Origin: Mucilaginibacter jinjuensis
Lineage (GTDB): Bacteria; Bacteroidota; Bacteroidia; Sphingobacteriales; Sphingobacteriaceae
Length of the DNA stretch: 64,000 bases
Assembly (NCBI RefSeq): GCF_028596025.1
Contig: NZ_CP117167.1
Span: forward strand, 1 to 64,000
Reading direction: 5' to 3'
This document shows, one piece after another, positions 33,238-41,554 of this stretch. The translations under genes were made by a program, and so were the position numbers. Under the pieces are notes generated by a model. The model saw only the letters and a list, made by a program, of their open reading frames with translations, did no database searches and was not told the origin of the DNA. Positions within the stretch are counted from its first letter, which is position 1, and the number at the start of each line of letters is the position of its first letter.

Positions 33238-34281
33238 ATGTCTATCTTTAACTACAGGCAGCGCAATAATATAATACTCATTGGCATAGTGGTGCTGGGG
33301 TGTTTACTGCTGTATTCATTAAGTTCACTCTTTAGCGCCATACTAGGGGCCATTGTGCTTTTCACTATTTTCAGGCCGGGTTATTTATATCTGACAGAAA
33401 AACGCAATTGGGGCCGGGGAGTAACAGCATTGATGTTTATCCTGGTATCACTGGTGGTTATTGTAATCCCATTCCTTACCCTGAGTTTTATGGTGATAGA
33501 TAAAATCGCCAGTATTCGTGATGATCCTTTTTTTATAGATCAGCTGGTATTAAAAGCTAATGCTTTTGCAGGTTCAACATTTAACCAACCACACCTGATC
33601 GACGATTTTTTAAAGAAGGTGAGCGTTTATGCTACAGACCTCTTCCCATCAATCATCAGCGGTGCGGCCAGTATTTTGTTAACCTTACTGGTGTTGTATT
33701 TTCTGCTTTACTTTATGCTCACTCAAATTCATGAGTTTGAAGCTGGCCTGTTAAAATATGCTCCTTTCCGCGAGCAGCATGCTTTAAAATTTGCTGTGGC
33801 ACTGCGGAATGCTACTTACTCTAATGTGCTGGGTCAGGGCATTATCTCTATAGTTCAAGGTTCATTACTGGCCAATGGCTTCTGGATAGTGGGTATCCCC
33901 GATGCCTTATTCTGGGGGATAATCGGCGCTTTCATTTCCTTTTTACCGGTTGTTGGTGCGCCTACGCTTTCTATCCCGGCAGGTATCTATCTTTTTATGC
34001 TGGGCGAAAACTGGAAAGCTATTGGTATACTGGTTTATGGTCTGCTATTTATTGGTAATGTGGATAACGTGCTGAGAATGATCATCAATAAACGGATTGC
34101 CAACACCCATCCCATCATTTCTATTATAGGGGCATTTATTGGTATCCCGCTTTTTGGTATTTTAGGGCTGGTTTTCGGGCCGGTGCTGTTATCTTATTTC
34201 TTGCTGCTGGTAGAGATCTACGAAACTAACCGACTGGCTGCCGACCGGCTCGACCGGATAAAAACAGGCAACGATCTTTAA
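33238..34281 (+). CDS. AI-2E family transporter
   Basis: A 347-residue polytopic membrane protein of the AI-2E/PerM type. About eight hydrophobic segments are visible, starting at NIILIGIVVLGCLLLYSL, with a soluble stretch near residues 85-140, and the family-typical ALFWGIIGAFISFLPVVGAPTLSIPAGIYLF and IISIIGAFIGIPLFGILGLVFGPVLLSYF near the end. Members export autoinducer-2 or act in ion/pH homeostasis; the name does not prove the substrate. It is probably a single transcription unit. Confidence 0.88.
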   Translation: MSIFNYRQRNNIILIGIVVLGCLLLYSLSSLFSAILGAIVLFTIFRPGYLYLTEKRNWGRGVTALMFILVSLVVIVIPFLTLSFMVIDKIASIRDDPFFIDQLVLKANAFAGSTFNQPHLIDDFLKKVSVYATDLFPSIISGAASILLTLLVLYFLLYFMLTQIHEFEAGLLKYAPFREQHALKFAVALRNATYSNVLGQGIISIVQGSLLANGFWIVGIPDALFWGIIGAFISFLPVVGAPTLSIPAGIYLFMLGENWKAIGILVYGLLFIGNVDNVLRMIINKRIANTHPIISIIGAFIGIPLFGILGLVFGPVLLSYFLLLVEIYETNRLAADRLDRIKTGNDL

Positions 34282-34395
34282 ACATATTTACACTATTTTG
34301 TAGATTGCCGACGTTATTAAATGGCGTTTAAACGCTAAAACCTAATAAATTTGTAGCCAATACAAACAAAAAGTCAACTTAAAAATTATAATACT

Positions 34396-34662
34396 ATGAA
34401 CGATAACTCAAAAACTATTTTGGCGCTGCTTGCAGGACTGGCAGCAGGGGCAGCATTAGGTATATTGTTTGCACCCGATAAAGGTGATGATACACGCGAT
34501 AAACTTTCAGATTCACTGAAAGGCTTAAGCGATTCTATCAAAGAATCGGCAAGCAAAGAAATTGAGAACCTGCTTGGCTTAAAAGATAAATTGGTTGATA
34601 ACATCAAAACCAAAGTTAAAGGTGCCGAAGACGAGTATCAGGATGACCTGGAACACGCATAA
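34396..34662 (+). CDS. YtxH-domain protein
   Basis: An 88-residue protein with an N-terminal Ala/Gly-rich helix (LALLAGLAAGAALGILFAPDKGDDTRDKL), the signature of the YtxH (gas-vesicle/stress) family, then a Lys/Asp-rich amphipathic helix. Such proteins are general-stress or envelope-associated in other bacteria; function unknown. It heads a small cluster with the holin-like and 35074 genes. Confidence 0.85.
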   Translation: MNDNSKTILALLAGLAAGAALGILFAPDKGDDTRDKLSDSLKGLSDSIKESASKEIENLLGLKDKLVDNIKTKVKGAEDEYQDDLEHA

Positions 34663-34723
34663 CATTCAATAACAAAAGCAATACGATCCCGGGCGTTGTG
34701 CCCGGGATATATTTAAACTACCA

Positions 34724-35071
34724 ATGGAAGAACAAACAAAGGAAAAACAACCACCCATTCTGGAACAGATAACTGATTACGCCGAAACGCGGATCAAGCT
34801 GACCAAGTACAAGGTGATAGAAAAAAGCACATCAGTAGCTGCCGGTGTTGTTACCGACATGGCTATTGTGATAAGCCTTATTTTAACCTTTATGTTCGCC
34901 AGTTTTACACTTGCGCTTTATTTGGCGGAGGTTCTGCATTCGTTCTGGAAAGGCTTTGGCATTGTAACCCTGATATACCTGTTCATAGGTATCATCATAA
35001 TGGTAACACGCGCAAGCTTTAAGAAGCCGATAGTTAATGCATTGATCAGAAAAATATTTAGCGATAATTAG
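34724..35071 (+). CDS. Phage-holin-family-like membrane protein
   Basis: A 115-residue protein. The soluble N-terminus (LEQITDYAETRIKLTKYKVIEKS) precedes two hydrophobic helices (about 45-80 and 90-108). The layout fits the holin superfamily III-like (Holin-X) proteins of Bacteroidota, which are chromosomal and not necessarily lytic. It is followed by the 35074 gene with only 2 nt of spacing after its stop. Confidence 0.75.
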   Translation: MEEQTKEKQPPILEQITDYAETRIKLTKYKVIEKSTSVAAGVVTDMAIVISLILTFMFASFTLALYLAEVLHSFWKGFGIVTLIYLFIGIIIMVTRASFKKPIVNALIRKIFSDN

Positions 35072-35073
35072 TG

Positions 35074-35496
35074 ATGGATATACCAGTTAGAACGATTAGT
35101 GACCTGCATGCCGAGATCATTCGCCTCGAAAAAGTAAAGCAGCAGCAGGAAATGGATCTTAAACAAAGGTTTAATAGTCCGTCTAATATATTTGCTATTG
35201 TAAAAAGCATCTTCCACAAACCGGGCGATCCTAAAAATGGCATCCTCGACCAGGATTTGTTTGGCTTATTATCTCGCGTGATATTGCCTTTTACATTAAA
35301 CAAAACCCTGTTTAAAGGTTCAGGTTTTTTGGTTAAAACGCTGGTTGGTTTGGTATCTCAAAAAGCATCAACCTATATCAGCGAAGACTCGGTAACCGGC
35401 GTTTGGGACAAAGCAAAGGGGCTTATCACAGGCTTGCTGAAAAAGAAAAACAAACCACCAGAACCCGATTTTGCCAAGGCTGCACCAACTGCCTGA
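35074..35496 (+). CDS. Conserved hypothetical protein of the YtxH/holin cluster
   Basis: A 140-residue protein read from ATG 35074 (GTG 35071 precedes it). The N-terminal 30 residues are helical and charged (DLHAEIIRLEKVKQQQEMDLKQRF); the middle has FGLLSRVILPFTLNKTLFKGSGFLVKTLVGLVS, moderately hydrophobic; the end is Lys/Pro-rich. I recognise no domain. The conserved neighbourhood with YtxH and holin-like genes suggests an envelope-associated role (inference). Confidence 0.7.
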   Translation: MDIPVRTISDLHAEIIRLEKVKQQQEMDLKQRFNSPSNIFAIVKSIFHKPGDPKNGILDQDLFGLLSRVILPFTLNKTLFKGSGFLVKTLVGLVSQKASTYISEDSVTGVWDKAKGLITGLLKKKNKPPEPDFAKAAPTA

Positions 35497-35539
35497 TAGT
35501 CATTTCAATAATTTAGTCGCTCGCCAACGCTTAAAATTT

Positions 35540-35547
35540 TATTTTTG
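35540..35547 (+). promoter_or_regulatory. -7 box upstream of trmB
   Basis: TATTTTTG, fitting TAnnTTTG, 17 nt before the GTG start of trmB. Confidence 0.45.
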
Positions 35548-35564
35548 CACTTTATTATTCATAA

Positions 35565-36215
35565 GTGGGAAAAGATAAGTTAAAGCGTTTTGCTGAAATA
35601 GCAACCTTCGATAATGTGATTCAGCTGGATGCCGGCAAGCCATACAAGGGCAAATGGGCATCAGATTTCTTCAAAAACAATAACCCTGTTGTACTGGAAC
35701 TGGCCTGTGGTAAAGGGGAATACACCGTTAACTTGGCGCAGATGTTCCCCGATAAAAATTTTATTGGCATCGATTATAAAGGCAACCGGATTTGGCGCGG
35801 GGCCAAAACCGCTATTGAAGAAGGCATTAATAACGTAGCCTTTTTACGCATTCAGATTGAACTGATTGTTGAATATTTCGGTGAAAATGAGATCGACGAG
35901 ATCTGGATCACCTTCCCGGATCCTCAGCCGCAGATCAGCCGCGAGAAAAAACGGTTAACCTCTCCCCGCTTCCTGGATTATTACCGTCAGATACTGCGTC
36001 CGGGTGCATTCATCAACCTGAAAACTGATAACGACGGCCTGCACGAATACACCGCGCAAGTAATAGCAGATCAGAACTTAAACCTTTTTGCCAAAACGGA
36101 AGATCTGTATCATTCTGAATTTGCAGACGAGGTTCTTTCCATCAAAACCTACTACGAGAAAAAATATTTGAAGCACGATAAGAATATTAACTATTTGAAG
36201 TATTCGCTAACTTAG
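35565..36215 (+). CDS. trmB: tRNA (guanine46-N7)-methyltransferase TrmB
   Basis: Adds m7G at position 46 of tRNA using SAM. The 216-residue protein starts at GTG 35565 (GKDKLKRFAEIATFDNVIQ). SAM motif I is VLELACGKGEYTVNLAQMFPDKNFIGIDYKG; the family signature EIWITFPDPQPQ and SPRFLDYYRQILRPGAFINLKTDN are both present. Length is typical. The MGMT-like gene follows 4 nt after the stop. The use of GTG as start is supported by the -7 box upstream and by no nearer ATG in a plausible position. Confidence 0.95.
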   Translation: MGKDKLKRFAEIATFDNVIQLDAGKPYKGKWASDFFKNNNPVVLELACGKGEYTVNLAQMFPDKNFIGIDYKGNRIWRGAKTAIEEGINNVAFLRIQIELIVEYFGENEIDEIWITFPDPQPQISREKKRLTSPRFLDYYRQILRPGAFINLKTDNDGLHEYTAQVIADQNLNLFAKTEDLYHSEFADEVLSIKTYYEKKYLKHDKNINYLKYSLT

Positions 36216-36219
36216 TGAT

Positions 36220-36552
36220 ATGGACGATCCTAATTTTTTCAATCACATTTACGAGGTTACGCGGCAAATTCCTGCCGGGCGTGTAACTTCTTATGGTGCT
36301 ATTGCCAAATTTTTAGGATCACCAAACTATTCCCGAATGGTTGGCCGTGCCATGGGCGAATGTGGCAAAGCAAACCCGCCAGTACCCTATTACCGCGTGG
36401 TAAATAGTACGGGCCATTTAACTGGTGATCCATCAGCTGGCCGTCGAAGAAGAGAGCTTTTGGAAAGCGAAGGCGTTGAGGTGAAGGACGATAAAATCCA
36501 AAACTTTAAAAAAGTCTTCTGGGATCCATCTAAAGAAATTAATTACGAGTAA
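36220..36552 (+). CDS. Alkyltransferase-like (ATL) protein, MGMT fold without catalytic Cys
   Basis: A 110-residue protein with the DNA-binding part of O6-alkylguanine alkyltransferase: RQIPAGRVTSYGAIAKFLG (winged helix with the Arg finger region) and SRMVGRAMGECG. The active-site PCHR is replaced by PYYR (residues 56-59, Tyr 57 in place of the acceptor Cys). That is the hallmark of ATL proteins, which bind O6-alkylguanine without repairing it and recruit nucleotide excision repair in other bacteria. It follows trmB by 4 nt. Confidence 0.88.
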   Translation: MDDPNFFNHIYEVTRQIPAGRVTSYGAIAKFLGSPNYSRMVGRAMGECGKANPPVPYYRVVNSTGHLTGDPSAGRRRRELLESEGVEVKDDKIQNFKKVFWDPSKEINYE

Positions 36553-36692
36553 GCCCTTCCTAATACTTTTCATTTGCTGCCGCAGGTTTTCAACCTGTGG
36601 CGATACTGGTGTAAGGTTTCACCTATTGTAAGCTGGAAGCTTACAATAGTACAGTCACAAGTTACGCTACGCTAAACTTGCGACAGCGATTA

Positions 36693-37052
36693 CTAAATAT
36701 ACTCTAACAACTCCATCCTATTTCCAAACGGATCTAAAAACGAAAAACGTTTACGGCCTGCAATATCCCGCTGTTTCTGAATTTCCACACCATTTTGCTG
36801 AAGATGTGTCCGCGCCGCTTCCAAATCATTAACCTCAAAAGCGGTATGGCGAATTGTTAGCGGATGCGTCTCCTCTACCCCGATATGTAATTCGACATCC
36901 GGTAGCTGAAACCAAATGCCAAGATCATTTAACTCAGCCGGACGATACTTTTCGGGCAAGCCGATAACTTCGGTATAAAAATTACGGGCTTCTTCGAGGC
37001 GCTCTTCTGGTACACAAATGTGAATATGGTCGGTACGTTTAAATGAGATCAT
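36693..37052 (-). CDS. VOC-family (glyoxalase-like) protein
   Basis: A 119-residue protein with two beta-alpha-beta-beta-beta repeats of the VOC fold: DHIHICVPEERLEEARNFYTEVIGLPEKYRPAEL and RHTAFEVNDLEAARTHLQQNGVEIQKQ. The C-terminal FSFLDPFGNRMELLEYI is the usual end, with Glu as a possible metal ligand; His 10 and His 68-like residues could be others. The substrate is unknown. Confidence 0.85.
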   Translation of the reverse strand: MISFKRTDHIHICVPEERLEEARNFYTEVIGLPEKYRPAELNDLGIWFQLPDVELHIGVEETHPLTIRHTAFEVNDLEAARTHLQQNGVEIQKQRDIAGRKRFSFLDPFGNRMELLEYI

Positions 37053-37087
37053 GGGTAGTTTAATAATTATAGGCTTTAACTTCCTTT

Positions 37088-37188
37088 TACCCCTTATGAA
37101 AGTAAGTGCTAAAGCAGTGCCGTTGCTTTCCCCTAATATAGGGGAACACTTCTGTCAGTGCAATTTGCAGCAACTTAAATAAGGGGTA
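37088..37188. repeat. 101-bp structured repeat, unit 4 (solitary)
   Basis: Same element as the three units at 29295-29653, about 7.5 kb away and in the same orientation. Ends TACCCCTTAT and ATAAGGGGTA pair; the centre is CCCCTAATATAGGGG, which differs from the other units yet stays palindromic. Confidence 0.85.
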
Positions 37189-37306
37189 TAGCAAAGATCG
37201 TAAGTAAAAATGTTATCCAAAGATAGCCCATCCATACCACCAAAAACAAGATTTTTCGCGAACATTGCAATTCAAAACTCAGTAATTCACTAAATCAAAA
37301 CTATAC

Positions 37307-37651
37307 ATGTTAGTAGAAGAATTTAACGCCTATCGCGAAAAAATGAACGAGCGGATTATGGATACCGCCAACGTAAATATTAAACGCTTTTTTGCTTTGG
37401 ATACCACCAGTTACGCCGAAGGCGCGCTGGATGTAAAAACTAAAGAAATGCTGGGTCTGGTAGCATCAATGGTTTTGCGCTGCGATGATTGTATCAAATA
37501 CCACCTCGGCAAATGCCACGAAGCTGGTGTTAACAGCGCCGAAATGAACGAGATTTTTATGATCGCCAATCTGGTTGGAGGGTCTATCGTTATCCCGCAT
37601 TATCGCCGTGCGGTTGAGTACTGGGATGAGTTGAATGGATATCAAGGATAA
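37307..37651 (+). CDS. Carboxymuconolactone decarboxylase/AhpD-family protein
   Basis: A 114-residue all-helical protein. The active-site region is LVASMVLRCDDCIKYHLGKC with the CxxC pair Cys 59/Cys 62 and His 66, the AhpD-like redox motif. The C-terminal EIFMIANLVGGSIVIPHYRRAVEYW is typical of the family. It could act in peroxide reduction or as a decarboxylase; with CxxC present, a redox role is more likely. Nested palindromes follow the stop. Confidence 0.88.
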   Translation: MLVEEFNAYREKMNERIMDTANVNIKRFFALDTTSYAEGALDVKTKEMLGLVASMVLRCDDCIKYHLGKCHEAGVNSAEMNEIFMIANLVGGSIVIPHYRRAVEYWDELNGYQG

Positions 37652-37655
37652 CCCA

Positions 37656-37738
37656 CCGTAGAGACACAATACTTTGTGTCTCTTTTTTGCATCTCGTTAA
37701 CACGGTATACAGAGACACAATACTTTGTGTCTCTACGG
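37656..37738. repeat. Nested GAGACACAA palindromes
   Basis: Two copies of AGAGACACAATACTTTGTGT (each followed by CTCT), from 37660 and 37711, are each self-complementary. Outer CCGTAGAGACACAA and TTGTGTCTCTACGG also pair across the whole block. The first copy is followed by TTTTTT and can terminate the upstream gene. Same family as 10642-10671. Confidence 0.85.
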
Positions 37739-37794
37739 GAATATGTTTGTTGCTAATAAAATTAGTATATTGCCTCTTCAAAACCTGATAAACA

Positions 37795-38358
37795 ATGAGC
37801 CAATCAAAAGAACCAAAACGTTGCGCCTGGGCTGGCAGCGATGAATTATATACCAAATATCACGACGAAGAGTGGGGCAAAACCACGCATGATGATAACG
37901 TATTATTCGAGTTTTTGCTACTCGAAGGTGCGCAGGCCGGACTAAGCTGGATCACTATTTTGCGTCGCCGCGAAAACTATCGTAAAGCATTCGCCAACTT
38001 CGATGCTAAAAAAATAGCAGCTTTTGATGAGAAAGATGTAGAACGTTTAATGAACGACGAAGGCATTATCCGCAACCGTTTAAAGGTTAATGCGGCTATC
38101 AAAAATGCGCAGTTGTTCCTCGATATTCAAAAGGAGTTTGGTTCGTTCGATAAATACCTGTACAGCTTTATGCCCGATGGTAAACCGATTGATAATTGCC
38201 CAACATCGGGAATTCCTGCCACAAGTCCCGAATCTGATGCCATTAGCAAGGATATGAAAAAGCGCGGGTTCAAGTTCTTTGGTTCAACAATTTGTTATGC
38301 CCACATGCAGGCAACAGGTATGGTAAATGATCATTTGGCGACTTGTGATTTTAGATAG
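37795..38358 (+). CDS. tag: DNA-3-methyladenine glycosylase I (Tag)
   Basis: Removes 3-methyladenine from DNA. The 187-residue protein has the Tag signatures: KRCAWAGSDELYTKYHDEEWG at the start (Cys 10 and His of the zinc site), LLLEGAQAGLSWITILRRRENYRKAFANFD, NRLKVNAAIKNAQLFLDIQKEFGSFDKYLYSF and the C-terminal KRGFKFFGSTICYAHMQATGMVNDH with the remaining zinc ligands. Length is typical. polA lies about 170 nt downstream; the shared repair theme is suggestive only. Confidence 0.95.
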   Translation: MSQSKEPKRCAWAGSDELYTKYHDEEWGKTTHDDNVLFEFLLLEGAQAGLSWITILRRRENYRKAFANFDAKKIAAFDEKDVERLMNDEGIIRNRLKVNAAIKNAQLFLDIQKEFGSFDKYLYSFMPDGKPIDNCPTSGIPATSPESDAISKDMKKRGFKFFGSTICYAHMQATGMVNDHLATCDFR

Positions 38359-38366
38359 TTTCTGAA

Positions 38367-38513
38367 TCAGAATTTACAGAATTAATGAATTTTCTGAATT
38401 TAGTTTTTTGCTACAGCTACATTAACCCCATTAATCTTAAATTTGCTTGATTACACATTTATAGGACGAATGAATGAAACATTCTGATCATTCATTAATT
38501 CTGTAAATTCTGA
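38367..38513. repeat. Inverted repeat pair before polA, CAGAATTTACAGAATT type
   Basis: TCAGAATTTACAGAATTAAT at 38367-38386 (running on to 38390) is repeated exactly inverted at 38490-38513, a 24-bp perfect match with a ~100-nt spacer. Arms lie just after the tag stop and just before the polA start (38528). The arms consist of degenerate GAATT units. Confidence 0.8.
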
Positions 38514-38527
38514 TTTTGACAATCAAT

Positions 38528-41338
38528 ATGAAAAAACTGTTTCTTCTGGATGGTATGGCCCTCATGTACCGGGCACATTTTGCATTGAGCAAAAACCCGC
38601 GCTTTACCTCTTCGGGTATTAATACTTCGGCTGTAATGGGCTTTACCAATACTTTGCTGGATGTACTTAAAAAAGAAAAACCTACCCACATGGCTGTGGT
38701 TTTTGATACCGAAGCGCCAACCGAACGGCACACAGATTTTGCAGCCTACAAAGCCCAGCGCCAGGCCATGCCCGAAGATCTTTCGGCTGCCATGCCTTAC
38801 GTATTTAAGCTGATCCTGGGCTTTAATATCCCCGTAATTACTTCAGATGGTTACGAGGCCGATGACATTATCGGTACCCTCGCCAAAAAAGCAGAAAAAC
38901 AAGGTTACCAGGTTTATTGCATGACCCCTGATAAGGATTTTGCACAGCTGGTATCAGAAAACATATTCATTTACAAACCCGCCCGTATGGGTAACGAGAT
39001 GGAAATCCTGGGCGTTAAGGAGGTTTGCGAAAAATGGGAAGTAGATGATGTTTGCAAGGTGATCGATATCCTCGGCCTTTGGGGCGATGCGGTTGATAAC
39101 ATCCCAGGCATTCCCGGCATTGGGGAGAAAACCGCCAAAGCGCTTATCAAGCAATACGGTTCGATGGAAAATATCATCGCCCATAGCCACGAACTAAAAG
39201 GCAAGCAGCGTGAAAACGTTGAGAACTTTGCCGCACAAGGCTTACTTTCTAAAAAACTGGCTACCATTTTGCTGGATGTGCCGGTTGAACTGGATGAAGC
39301 AGGACTGGAGATCTGCGCACCAAGCAAGGATCTGTTAGAGCCATTATTTGCCGAGCTGGAATTCCGTACCCTTGGTCGCCGTGTATTTGGTGACGATTTC
39401 AGCATCACCGAAATTAAGGCTACCGGTGTACAAACAGATCTGTTTGGCAACCCAACAGCTACCGGGCGAACTACCTTAACTGTTGACGTAAGCGATATTG
39501 CCACCGATGATTTGCCCGAAGCCGGTAAAAATATTACCAATGTAGAGCATACCTATCATTTGGTTGACGATTTCGAAAAGCGTGCCGAATTGATTATGCT
39601 GTTAAAGCAGCAAAAGAGCATTTGTTTTGATACCGAAACCACAGGTACCGATGCCAACGTTTGCGAACTGGTGGGTTTCTCTTTTTCTATTAAACCGGGC
39701 GAAGGCTGGTATGTACCGGTGCCTGCCGATCAGAATGAAGCTCACGCCATCGCATCAGAATTTAAAGACCTGCTCGAAGATGAAAACATCGATAAGGTTG
39801 GGCAAAATATTAAGTACGATATTTTAATGCTGAAATGGTACGGCATCGATGTTAAAGGCCCGTTATTCGATACCATGATGGCACATTATGTGCTCGACCC
39901 GGATACCCGTCATGGCATGGATATCCTGTCGGAAAACTATCTCGGCTACAAACCGGTTTCTATCACCACGCTGATTGGTCCAAAAGGCAAAAACCAGTTG
40001 AGCATGCGCGATGTGCCGATGGAACAGATTAAAGAATACGCTGCCGAAGATGCCGACATCACCCTGCAGCTTAAAAACGTTTTCGAGCCGAAGATTAAAG
40101 AGGTTGACGGCGAAAAGCTGATCCACGAGATAGAGCACCCGCTAATTTACGTACTGGCTGATATGGAATTTGAAGGTGTGCGTATTGATGAGCCTACCCT
40201 GCGCGAGTTCTCCAAGGACCTGGAGTCTGATTTGGTCCGTCTCGAAAAAGTGGTTTACGATAAAGCAGGCGTTCGTTTCAACATTTCCTCACCCAAACAG
40301 CTGGGCGAAGTATTATTCGAAAAACTAATGCTCGATCCTAAAGCCAAGAAAACCAAAACCGGTCAGTACCAAACCGGCGAAGATGTATTGCTGGCCCTGG
40401 CCAACAAAAGCGATATCGTTCGTGATATTCTTGATTTCCGCCAGCTGCAAAAATTGAAATCAACTTACGTTGATGCTTTGCCCGAGTTGATTAACCCTAA
40501 AAGCGGTCGGCTACATACTTCATACAATCAAGCCGTAGCAGCAACCGGCAGGCTAAGTTCTAACAATCCTAACTTACAAAATATACCTATCCGTACCGAG
40601 CGTGGCCGCGAAGTGCGTAAGGCTTTCATCCCGCGTGATAACGACCACCGCATTATCTCTGCCGATTATTCGCAGATAGAATTGCGCCTGATTGCCGAGA
40701 TCAGCAAGGACGAAAACATGCTGGATGCTTTTACCCAAGGGCTGGATATCCACACCGCTACGGCTGCCAATGTATATAGCGTGCCTTTAGATCAGGTGGA
40801 TAGCACCATGCGCCGCAATGCCAAGGCGGTGAACTTTGGTATTATTTACGGTCAATCAGCCTTTGGTTTATCGCAAAGCCTGGGCATCCCGCGTAAGGAA
40901 GCTGCCGATATGATTGAACAATACTTCGCACAATACTCGGGCATTAAAAGCTACATGAGTAACACCATGAACTTTGCCCGCGAGAATGGTTACGTGCAAA
41001 CCCTGATGGGCCGCCGCCGTTACCTGCGCGATATTAATTCGGCCAACCAAACCGTACGCAGTTTTGCCGAGCGAAATGCCATTAATGCCCCGATCCAGGG
41101 TTCGGCTGCTGATATGATTAAGATCGCCATGATCAATATTCACCGCGAACTGAAGGCCCAAAAACTGGATGCCCGCATGACCATGCAGGTGCATGACGAG
41201 TTGGTTTTTGATGTGCCCGTTAACGAGGTTGAAATTGTAAAACCAATTATTGAACACAACATGAAAACCGCTATAAAAACCGGTGTACCGATAGTGGTGG
41301 AAATTGGAACCGGACTAAATTGGCTCGAAGCTCACTAA
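38528..41338 (+). CDS. polA: DNA polymerase I
   Basis: A 936-residue PolA starting at ATG 38528 (MKKLFLLDGMALMYRAHFAL). Order: 5'-3' exonuclease domain (1-~290) with the FDTEAPTERHTDFAAYKAQR and GYEADDIIGTLA signatures; 3'-5' proofreading domain with ICFDTETTG (the DxE motif, ~365) and HDxxxD-type elements; polymerase domain from ~590 with SADYSQIELRLIAEIS (motif A), RRNAKAVNFGIIYG (motif B, finger helix) and MTMQVHDELVFDVP (motif C). The proofreading residues are intact, unlike in some bacterial PolA. Repair and Okazaki-fragment maturation. Confidence 0.97.
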   Translation: MKKLFLLDGMALMYRAHFALSKNPRFTSSGINTSAVMGFTNTLLDVLKKEKPTHMAVVFDTEAPTERHTDFAAYKAQRQAMPEDLSAAMPYVFKLILGFNIPVITSDGYEADDIIGTLAKKAEKQGYQVYCMTPDKDFAQLVSENIFIYKPARMGNEMEILGVKEVCEKWEVDDVCKVIDILGLWGDAVDNIPGIPGIGEKTAKALIKQYGSMENIIAHSHELKGKQRENVENFAAQGLLSKKLATILLDVPVELDEAGLEICAPSKDLLEPLFAELEFRTLGRRVFGDDFSITEIKATGVQTDLFGNPTATGRTTLTVDVSDIATDDLPEAGKNITNVEHTYHLVDDFEKRAELIMLLKQQKSICFDTETTGTDANVCELVGFSFSIKPGEGWYVPVPADQNEAHAIASEFKDLLEDENIDKVGQNIKYDILMLKWYGIDVKGPLFDTMMAHYVLDPDTRHGMDILSENYLGYKPVSITTLIGPKGKNQLSMRDVPMEQIKEYAAEDADITLQLKNVFEPKIKEVDGEKLIHEIEHPLIYVLADMEFEGVRIDEPTLREFSKDLESDLVRLEKVVYDKAGVRFNISSPKQLGEVLFEKLMLDPKAKKTKTGQYQTGEDVLLALANKSDIVRDILDFRQLQKLKSTYVDALPELINPKSGRLHTSYNQAVAATGRLSSNNPNLQNIPIRTERGREVRKAFIPRDNDHRIISADYSQIELRLIAEISKDENMLDAFTQGLDIHTATAANVYSVPLDQVDSTMRRNAKAVNFGIIYGQSAFGLSQSLGIPRKEAADMIEQYFAQYSGIKSYMSNTMNFARENGYVQTLMGRRRYLRDINSANQTVRSFAERNAINAPIQGSAADMIKIAMINIHRELKAQKLDARMTMQVHDELVFDVPVNEVEIVKPIIEHNMKTAIKTGVPIVVEIGTGLNWLEAH

Positions 41339-41349
41339 AAAAATAATGG

Positions 41350-41384
41350 ATAGGCTTTTTTACTAATAAGAGCCTATTTTTTTG
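41350..41384 (+). terminator. Terminator after polA
   Basis: ATAGGCT (41350-41356) pairs with AGCCTAT (41371-41377), followed by TTTTTT. Confidence 0.7.
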
Positions 41385-41554
41385 AAGGTATATATTGATG
41401 AATTTATAACAAAACCTGCAAAAAAATATAGGCAATACCAACAGTAGGTTGTATTACTGTTAGAAAAATCAATACTGCGTAAACAAACATAATAGGGCTG
41501 TTTTTGGTTGTGTATTGGGTAAATGTTTTTTACCTTGAGACCAATATAGCCATA

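Noticed and set aside
34724..35071. Prophage remnant suggested by the holin-like gene
   Set aside because: No other phage genes nearby; YtxH plus holin-like clusters are ordinary chromosomal genes in Bacteroidota.
38971..39540. Minus-strand open frame of 189 codons within polA
   Set aside because: Shadow of a clearly identified PolA frame.
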